From assembly GCA_016875025.1 (NCBI GenBank), contig VGSH01000014.1:1-42073 (forward strand): a DNA stretch of 42,073 nt. Direction: 5' to 3'. A program made the translations under genes and the position numbers. Every line of letters begins with the position of its first letter. Within the stretch, counting starts at the first letter, position 1. Source of the DNA: Deltaproteobacteria bacterium (GTDB taxonomy: Bacteria; Desulfobacterota; WTBG01; CAIYCZ01; CAIRTM01). The notes beneath the pieces are model-generated. The model was not told the origin of the DNA, made no database searches, and worked only from the letters and a program-made list of their open reading frames with translations. Of the stretch, positions 34,552 through 39,735 are shown piece by piece.

Positions 34552-35442
34552 ATGAAAAAAATCCTTAAAATCTTCAGCGCGCTGATCGCCCTGCTCGTCA
34601 TCGTCATCGTCATTTTCGTGGCGACTTACAAACCCAGACAATACACGGACTACACTATGTACAGCGAACTTTTCAACTGGACGGCCGCGCAGTACGAACA
34701 GCTGCTGCAGCCGCGCGCCATTAACGAATTCTTCACTGATTTCGCCCAGCCGCTGGGCTTTCCCTTCAGCAAACTCTTCGGGGGCACAGATCTCGGCGTG
34801 CAGCTGAAATCATATGAGAACACGCAACTCGCGGCCGCAACGGTCAGCCTGTTTGAAGTTCCGCCGGGCTCGGGCTATCACAACACAGTCACCCTGAACC
34901 TGCTGCCGCGCAGCGGCGTGCGCGCGCCGGTCATGCACGTAGACTTCCTGAAGCCATCGGCGGGCGTTCCCGGCATGTTCATCCTGGATTTCTTCAACGT
35001 TGACAAAGACGCGATCTCTTACGAGGAATTCTTCGGCGAAGACATTGCAGTGATCAGGGAGGCCATGGCAAAGGTTGCGCAGTACCAGCGCACCGAGGAA
35101 CAGGGCCGGGGTAAAATTTCGCGCTACCTCGACCCCTTCAAAAGCCCCTACCGCCTCGAGCTGAACGAGCCGGCAGCCGACGATGAGGCCGCCCGGCAGG
35201 CCTACTACGCTGCCGCCCTCGACGCTGTCAAGATGGTGCTGCCTGTTTACCTGAAGCGCATCAGCCAGCTGCCTCTCGATGAGGGCTTTGCCAAAGCCCA
35301 TGAAGAAGCCACGCACCATCTGGTCAGGGAGCTGCACGAAAAGGACTTCGCGGTCAAGATGGGCCGCAATATCTTTAAAGATAATTTCTACACCTACTGG
35401 CAGGACGGCTTCTGGCACGTCGATATCGATTTCGCCAAATAA
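34552..35442 (+). CDS. Membrane-anchored protein of unknown function (faint bilin-reductase-like layout)
   Basis: 296 residues. One N-terminal membrane helix (ILKIFSALIALLVIVIVIF) suggests a periplasmic domain of about 265 residues, unless it is an uncleaved signal. No family is firmly recognised. The order VMHVDF ... GMFILDFFNVD ... DPFKSPYRLEL, then a helical DAVKMVLPVYLKR and a final KMGRNIFKDNFYTYW, resembles the layout of ferredoxin-dependent bilin reductases (cDL...iiDLsPv...FSPY). This is a visual impression only. The gene stands alone, with a near-consensus promoter and a strong terminator, so it is a real and probably well-expressed gene. Confidence 0.72.
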   Translation: MKKILKIFSALIALLVIVIVIFVATYKPRQYTDYTMYSELFNWTAAQYEQLLQPRAINEFFTDFAQPLGFPFSKLFGGTDLGVQLKSYENTQLAAATVSLFEVPPGSGYHNTVTLNLLPRSGVRAPVMHVDFLKPSAGVPGMFILDFFNVDKDAISYEEFFGEDIAVIREAMAKVAQYQRTEEQGRGKISRYLDPFKSPYRLELNEPAADDEAARQAYYAAALDAVKMVLPVYLKRISQLPLDEGFAKAHEEATHHLVRELHEKDFAVKMGRNIFKDNFYTYWQDGFWHVDIDFAK

Positions 35443-35464
35443 GCCAGCCACACCGGCACACTTC

Positions 35465-35501
35465 AGCCCCCGGCCCGCACGCGCGCGCCGGGGGCTTTTT
35501 T
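35465..35501 (+). terminator. Rho-independent terminator
   Basis: Perfect 10-bp stem AGCCCCCGGC / GCCGGGGGCT (35465-35474 and 35487-35496), followed by a T run. It ends the gene at 34552-35442. Confidence 0.93.
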
Positions 35502-35536
35502 ATACATCCCCGCAGATTCACAGAGGCAGGCCGTTA

Positions 35537-35825
35537 GCGCCCCCGCGAGGGCGCGACTGCAACCGATGACGATCTCACAGCCGCAGACCGTGTTTCAATC
35601 CACGCGCCCCCGCGAGGGCGCGACAGAAAAGTGGTACATTATGACAAAACAGGCCTTGTTTCAATCCACGCGCCCCCGCGAGGGCGCGACAACCACAATA
35701 CAGGAGTAAAAGGCTATGACAATAGTTTCAATCCACGCGCCCCCGCGAGGGCGCGACCCGTAAGGTAATGGCCTATTTCGGGCGCAAAGGCGGTTTCAAT
35801 CCACGCGCCCCCGCGAGGGCGCGAC
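35537..35825 (-). CRISPR. Type I-C CRISPR array, four full repeats and one degenerate repeat
   Basis: Four identical 33-bp repeats at 35592-35624, 35658-35690, 35725-35757 and 35793-35825, starting GTTTCAATCCACGCG and ending GAGGGCGCGAC on the plus strand. The left-most copy keeps only the last 21 bases (35537-35557). Spacers are 33-35 nt (35558-35591, 35625-35657, 35691-35724, 35758-35792). An internal CGCGCCC/GGGCGCG stem is present. The repeat matches the I-C type, whose crRNA strand ends ATTGAAAC, so transcription runs leftward from a leader at 35826-36008. The broken far-end repeat and the cas2 relic on the other side agree with this orientation. Confidence 0.97.
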
Positions 35826-36008
35826 TGTTACTGCTTAACCGCTTGAAATTAAATTCTTTCTTTCGTCGTTTTTGCGAACCGTTGATTTATTTTTTTTAAA
35901 ATTGCCTATCATGCTTGCGTGAAAAAAATAATCTCAGCTTTTTCAAACACATACCTTGTCCGCGAACCTACCAGTAAATTTATGTAAGCATCCGGTTCGC
36001 GGAAGCCT
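35826..36008 (-). promoter_or_regulatory. CRISPR leader region
   Basis: A/T-rich stretch between the cas2 relic and the first repeat. It contains a perfect 10-bp inverted repeat TCCGCGAACC / GGTTCGCGGA (35959-35968 and 35994-36003), and a third GCGAACC at 35874-35880. Leaders carry the array promoter and the integration signals. Confidence 0.6.
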
Positions 36009-36270
36009 TCAGACAATTAAAGGGCCTTCCTGATCAATGCCCTGCTTTGCTCCCACATGCTCAACCCGTCGTTTCCAGTTCAGGCCTAAATAATAAAACC
36101 GCAGGCTATCCTTCTTTGGGTCGATAATATCAATCAAGCGCTGTTTAAGCACAGCCCACTGCGCCGAATCTACAATGCACTCAAACACCGAAAACTGAAC
36201 CCGCTGACCGTAGTTTTTACAGGTTTGAAACCACTGAAACTTTTCGACCCTGAACGTTCATTGTAGCCAT
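36009..36270 (-). pseudogene. cas2: Broken cas2 (type I-C)
   Basis: From 36257 to 36009 the minus strand encodes 82 residues matching the body of I-C Cas2: NYGQRVQFSVFEC, DIIDPKKDSLRFYYLG, NWKRRVEHVGAK and the C-terminal DQEGPLIV. The usual first ~20 residues (with the LVTYDV strand and its catalytic Asp) are absent. A ribosome site (AGGAGG) and ATG at 36270 remain, but that frame stops after 17 codons, and the Cas2 frame has a TGA at 36260-36258. A small deletion plus frameshift explains this. Cas2 works with Cas1 in spacer capture; with it gone, the array is not expected to grow. No other cas gene is in the window. Confidence 0.88.
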
Positions 36271-36331
36271 GTCGCCCCTCCTGATTGTTTTTGTTTTATT
36301 GTACCCCGCCCGCGTCTGCCAGGGCCGTTTG

Positions 36332-36673
36332 TTAAATTTCATCATCTAATATAGCGCCGCCGACGGTATCGAGCAGCACGCTGTGACATTCAACGTCGAA
36401 CCATTCATTAAACATTTTTCTGGTCAGTTTCCGGGGCCACAACGATTCGTCGATGTACCATGCTTCCAGTTCATTTTCAAAAAGCATTTTAAAATTGCGC
36501 GACAGCCATTTCTGGAGGTTTTCTGCATCTCTATCCCTGATCAGATAGACGGTATTTTCTTTGTTAGCGCTTGCTGGCGTTATGCCGGGATCATCATTAT
36601 ACGGGTCGGAATCGTTTATCCAGCGCACCATCGGTTCTTTGTATTTCAGTATGACTGCGGCCCGGTTAACCAT
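36332..36673 (-). CDS. Conserved hypothetical protein
   Basis: 113 residues from ATG 36673 (AAAGG 8 nt upstream). Soluble, acidic, aromatic-rich: MVNRAAVILKYKEPMVRWIN, DPYNDDPGIT, NTVYLIRDRDAENLQKWL, NELEAWYIDESLWP and FDVECHSVLLDT. I recall similar uncharacterised proteins in many proteobacteria. Function is unknown. It is just upstream of the decayed cas2 on the same strand, but there is no reason to link it to CRISPR activity; it may simply border the deletion that removed the cas operon. Confidence 0.72.
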   Translation of the reverse strand: MVNRAAVILKYKEPMVRWINDSDPYNDDPGITPASANKENTVYLIRDRDAENLQKWLSRNFKMLFENELEAWYIDESLWPRKLTRKMFNEWFDVECHSVLLDTVGGAILDDEI

Positions 36674-36966
36674 ATGCAATGCCTTTATTTTGAGTACTCA
36701 AGAAAGGTTTAATCGTTCGCGGCATTTTTATTTCGCCCCCTGCCCGTGTGCGCCTGAATCGTCACCTGTATGCGCATCAAAAAACGCAGCCCCGATGCGG
36801 CGATATTTTGTTTGGTTGCAAACGATTCTATATACATTCAAAGCCTTGTGCAAACGAAAAAAAGGCGCTGAGTTCGGAGCAAGGCCGGGGCTCATCACGA
36901 GCGGCATGACAAGGCTTGCGGACGCGCGGAAGCACGGCCATCCAGAACGGCGCTGAAAGCGCCTCC

Positions 36967-37001
36967 GGATTTCTCAGTCGCTCACGCTTCTTCGAAATGA
37001 C
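36967..37001. repeat. GTCATTTCGAAGnAGCG...GAGAAATC dispersed repeat
   Basis: Minus strand reads GTCATTTCGAAGAAGCGTGA and continues GCGACTGAGAAATCC. This is a common intergenic repeat string, a cousin of the copy at 25328-25361. Confidence 0.6.
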
Positions 37002-37048
37002 CGGTTTGAGGCTTTTGACTTTCAAACCCATCGGAGCGCAGCCTTGTC

Positions 37049-37080
37049 AGTTCGGAGTGTGGAATTCGCAGTTCGGAGGA
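37049..37080. repeat. Dispersed GGAGTTCGGAG-type repeat, third site
   Basis: AGTTCGGAGTGTGGAATTCG followed by CAGTTCGGAGGAA, similar to 1904-2005 and 19403-19437. Confidence 0.5.
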
Positions 37081-37192
37081 ATACATGCGGCATGAGAACA
37101 CAGAATACACGTTAAAGCCACCCTTCTGACCCCGCTACCCTGCCTTGAAAAACCGCTATATCTGCCTGAGAATATGGTATATACTAATAACC

Positions 37193-37390
37193 ATGGCAAA
37201 GAAATCACTGCGTGAAACCAACCCCTATCTGAAGAGCCCCGGCAACCTGCAGGTCGGCCTGAAGCGGTGCATCATGTCATCCTCTGCGGTTGAAGGAATC
37301 CATATCATCCCGGACGCAATCAAACCGGCAGCACCACGCAAACGCAGACCTACCGCTCATTGTGCAGCGACCGTAAAACGACAGCGCTGA
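37193..37390 (+). CDS. Fic antitoxin (class I, VbhA-like small protein)
   Basis: 65 residues from ATG 37193, opening MAKKSLRETNPYLKSPG. S30-S31-A32-V33-E34-G35 fits the Fic inhibitory motif [S/T]xxxE[G/N], whose Glu blocks the ATP site of a partner Fic protein. The C-terminus is basic. Such genes normally sit just upstream of fic on the same strand; here the gene faces fic and overlaps its 3' end by 41 nt. A TATACT box 7 nt before the ATG and no ribosome site suggest a leaderless mRNA. Confidence 0.75.
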   Translation: MAKKSLRETNPYLKSPGNLQVGLKRCIMSSSAVEGIHIIPDAIKPAAPRKRRPTAHCAATVKRQR

Positions 37391-37997
37391 AGACCTGCCG
37401 CATCGGCTCATAATTTCTGTCCAGACCGGCACGAACAGCCGCAAAATAGTCTTCGCGCCGCGCCCCCTTAATGCCGCTGAAATCCAGCAAGGGCAGCCCT
37501 GCCTGAAGCGCCATACAGGCGGCAAGCAGACGGGCAAGCCTTCCATTTCCCTCCCTGAACGGATGTATCAGCAAAAGTTCCGTGTGGACGACAGCAAGTG
37601 CTTCAATCACGCAAGCCCTGTCATCGAACACGCACGGAGTGAAGCGCTGCAGGATATGCTTTTCAAAATCGGCTATAAGACCCGGGATAAACGCCAGAGA
37701 TGCGAAAGAAAAACCTGCCTTTGCGAGATGTACCTGCCTGTAGCAGCCGGCCCAGGCGTACAGTGCCCCGAGCCACTCCCGGTGCATTGCGCAGATATCC
37801 TCAGCCGTAAAAACATGCTTACGGGTATAGCGATCAATCATAACCTCGGCAGTCCGCAGAAGTTCACAGGTCTCGATGCGCTCAATTTCCCGTTTGCTGG
37901 TAATAGCCTGCAAATTTTTTAGCACCCGGCCGCGCGATCCGGGTTGGAATTGAGCCTCAATTAAATCCGTGGTCTCGTATCTGCCGCTTTTCTTCAT
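37350..37997 (-). CDS. Fic-family AMP-transferase toxin
   Basis: 215 residues. The Fic motif is intact at 145-157: HPFREGNGRLARL, with catalytic His145 and the Asn/Arg loop for ATP. A flap region (about 80-100, YAWAGCYRQVHLAKAGFSF) and the N-terminal QFQPGSRGRVLKNL segment are as in stand-alone class I Fic proteins. Fic enzymes usually move AMP onto target proteins, often topoisomerases in toxin-antitoxin pairs. The probable antitoxin is the convergent gene at 37193-37390. The N-terminus lacks its own inhibitory motif, consistent with control in trans. Confidence 0.92.
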   Translation of the reverse strand: MKKSGRYETTDLIEAQFQPGSRGRVLKNLQAITSKREIERIETCELLRTAEVMIDRYTRKHVFTAEDICAMHREWLGALYAWAGCYRQVHLAKAGFSFASLAFIPGLIADFEKHILQRFTPCVFDDRACVIEALAVVHTELLLIHPFREGNGRLARLLAACMALQAGLPLLDFSGIKGARREDYFAAVRAGLDRNYEPMRQVFSAVVLRSLHNER

Positions 37998-38094
37998 GAA
38001 CGCATTCTCTGTCGATATATGGATGGCGTAACCAATAGGGTTGTTGTTTATGATCCTTCTGCCCTAACCCGGCCCTGAGCAACTGTTCCGGCTC

Positions 38095-38586
38095 TCATTC
38101 CCTGCGGGATGCGCCCAATTCCCGGTCGCGCTCCTCGAGGCGAACAGCGCGACGATCCTGCGACTGGCGATGGCGCCTGATTTCCTCTTCGGTTTCAACG
38201 ATCAGCTGAGGGATCTCCGTGGGGCGGCCTGAGGAATCCAGGGCCACGAACGTCAGATACGCCGATGCGGTATGGAGGATCTCTCCACTCAAAAGATTTT
38301 CCGACTCGACACGCACGCCGATTTCCATTGATGTACGGCCGGTCATATTCACGCAGGCCTTGAAGGTCAGCAGGTTGCCGATGAACACCGGATGGTGGAA
38401 GATGATGCGGTCGATGGACGCCGTCACCGCATTGGAGCGGCTGTGGCGAAAGGCTACAACACCAGCTGTTTCATCGATGTACTTCATAATGACGCCGCCG
38501 TGCACATTGCCTGCCGGATTGGCATCCTGCGGCACCATCAAAATCGAACTGGTCACCGTGCTTTCGCACGCCCGTTTTGCATTCAT
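38095..38586 (-). CDS. Hotdog-fold acyl-CoA thioesterase (YciA/BACH type)
   Basis: 163 residues from ATG 38586, which has AGGAGG 7 nt upstream. The core MVPQDANPAGNVHGGVIMKYIDETAGVVAFRHSRSNAVTASID is the hotdog helix with the conserved N-x-x-G-x-x-x-G-G and Asp of acyl-CoA thioesterases; FHHPVFIGNLLTFKACVNMTGRTSMEIGVRVESE follows. It hydrolyses acyl-CoA esters in the cytoplasm; chain length is unknown. A charged tail of about 30 residues (EEEIRRHRQSQDRRAVRLEE) looks helical. It stands alone. Confidence 0.92.
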   Translation of the reverse strand: MNAKRACESTVTSSILMVPQDANPAGNVHGGVIMKYIDETAGVVAFRHSRSNAVTASIDRIIFHHPVFIGNLLTFKACVNMTGRTSMEIGVRVESENLLSGEILHTASAYLTFVALDSSGRPTEIPQLIVETEEEIRRHRQSQDRRAVRLEERDRELGASRRE

Positions 38587-38774
38587 AGCCATGCCTCCTG
38601 ATTGGTACCGTGCGACCGCGCCCGTCAATATTTGTCACGCTTGATTGTCGATGTCTTCCGCCGCATAGTACACCCGGCATCCGCATCCGCATCCGCATCC
38701 GCAAAGACGACCATAGTCCGCTTGCGCCCGCAAGTCAAGACCCTCGCGCCTGCCGCCTGCAAACAGCATTTATA
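38587..38774. other. Intergenic DNA upstream of the thioesterase gene
   Basis: Apart from the hexamer tract at 38677-38702 nothing is recognised. A small frame here has no gene-like features. Confidence 0.3.
38677..38702. repeat. GCATCC hexamer tandem repeat (x4)
   Basis: Four perfect GCATCC units plus GC; on the minus strand these read GATGCG, matching the GATNNS hexamer class at 34391-34465. It lies in the upstream DNA of the thioesterase gene. Confidence 0.9.
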
Positions 38775-38803
38775 TTGACACGCGCACCTGTGCGACCTAT
38801 ACT
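38775..38803 (+). promoter_or_regulatory. Near-consensus promoter upstream of the DUF502 gene
   Basis: TTGACA (38775-38780), 17-bp spacer, TATACT (38798-38803). The start would be near 38810, 250 nt before the next ATG. Confidence 0.78.
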
Positions 38804-38809
38804 TTCGGC

Positions 38810-39027
38810 GTGCGCGAATCATTTCCGCAGGCAGCGTACCAGAACCCGCGCCATCAAGGCTGTTAAGTGATTGTACCCTCTGTCAAACCGGGCTTTCCTG
38901 ACCCATGCAGAGCTTGCGCAAGCCCACACCCAGGCTTCCCATGAGAGTGCAGCATCCGTCTGCTGAACGGCATGCCGACAGCAGGATCAATGGCTATGAA
39001 GCAGAAATTAGAATTTTCTGACTTTTT
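38810..39027 (+). ncRNA. Putative small RNA or structured leader
   Basis: About 218 nt between a near-consensus promoter and a weak terminator-like stem CAGAAA/TTTCTG (39002-39020) followed by five T (39023-39027). Inside are a perfect GCTTGCGCAAGC palindrome (38912-38923) and a CTGCTG/CAGCAG stem near 38960-38983. No open frame with a ribosome site was seen. It may be a free RNA or the 5' leader of the DUF502 gene. It does not match 6S, SRP, tmRNA or RNase P RNA by eye. Confidence 0.4.
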
Positions 39028-39060
39028 ACGACTCCATCAAACATTGAAAGGTCGACATAC

Positions 39061-39666
39061 ATGAAACATATCTACCGGCATCTGCAATCATACATCTTCA
39101 AGGGTCTGCTTGCCCTGATCCCGATCGCCCTGGCCGTTTTCACCGTCAATATCCTCTATGTCTTTATCGACAAACAGATCATGGAGCTTGTCGACACCTA
39201 CACGGGAATCCATATTCCCGGGCTGGGGCTGCTTATTTTTATCGTGCTTTTGTACGCTACGGGCGTCATCGCGAGCAACGTTGCCGGCAGGCGTCTGTTC
39301 AGCCTGCTCGATGCGGTGACCGGCCGTATCCCGCTCATCAACACGGTCTGGCAGGTCGGCAAACAGCTCGCCGGCACCTTGTCGCTTCCTGAAAAAAATA
39401 TCTTTAAAAAACCGGTGCTCATCGAATATTTCAAGCCGGGCACCTGGGTTATCGGCTTTGTAACCGGTGAAATACTCGACAGCAGAACCGGGAAAAAACT
39501 GCTCAAAATCTTTATCCCGACCGTGCCGAATCCCACGTCGGGCTTTCTGGTCATCGTCGGGGAGGAACTGGTGCAAGAAACCTCCTGGTCGGTTGAGGAA
39601 GCCATAAAGATGGTTATTTCCCTGGGCATCATAGGCCCGGAATCAATTAAAGCGCCCTCGGCGTAA
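39061..39666 (+). CDS. DUF502 membrane protein
   Basis: 201 residues. Two membrane helices (about 13-35, GLLALIPIALAVFTVNILYVF, and 55-75, LGLLIFIVLLYATGVIASN), then a soluble part with GRIPLINTVWQVGKQL, FKKPVLIEYFKPGTWVIGFVTG and VPNPTSGFLVIVGEE, all hallmark DUF502 segments. Family members are inner-membrane proteins of unknown function in many Gram-negative bacteria and in plant chloroplasts (COV family). It is 69 nt upstream of the penicillin-binding protein gene and may be co-transcribed with it. Confidence 0.93.
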   Translation: MKHIYRHLQSYIFKGLLALIPIALAVFTVNILYVFIDKQIMELVDTYTGIHIPGLGLLIFIVLLYATGVIASNVAGRRLFSLLDAVTGRIPLINTVWQVGKQLAGTLSLPEKNIFKKPVLIEYFKPGTWVIGFVTGEILDSRTGKKLLKIFIPTVPNPTSGFLVIVGEELVQETSWSVEEAIKMVISLGIIGPESIKAPSA

Positions 39667-39735
39667 CGCTGCACGCATGCCGTTCGGGGTGCAAACGCAG
39701 CATCGCCTGATGGAGTGCGCCATGGATGAACCCGC

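Larger units (their letters stand above)
36674..37192. other. Gene-poor interval with repeats
   Basis: About 520 bp. A short frame on the minus strand (36828-37031) coincides with repeat-like sequence and is not called. The interval contains a GGCGCT-GAA-AGCGCC hairpin (36949-36963), the CATTTCGAAGAAGCG-type repeat (36967-37001) and a GGAGTTCGGAG-type repeat (37049-37080). The right end holds the promoter of the antitoxin gene. Confidence 0.4.

Noticed and set aside
36828-37031. 67-residue open frame on the minus strand
   Set aside because: It coincides with hairpin and dispersed-repeat sequence and has no ribosome site; this is the usual kind of false gene in such repeats.
38881-38920. Minus-strand string resembling the conserved GAGGAAAGTCCGG of RNase P RNA
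   Set aside because: Several mismatches (GTCAGGAAAGCCCGG) and no partner conserved regions at the expected distances.
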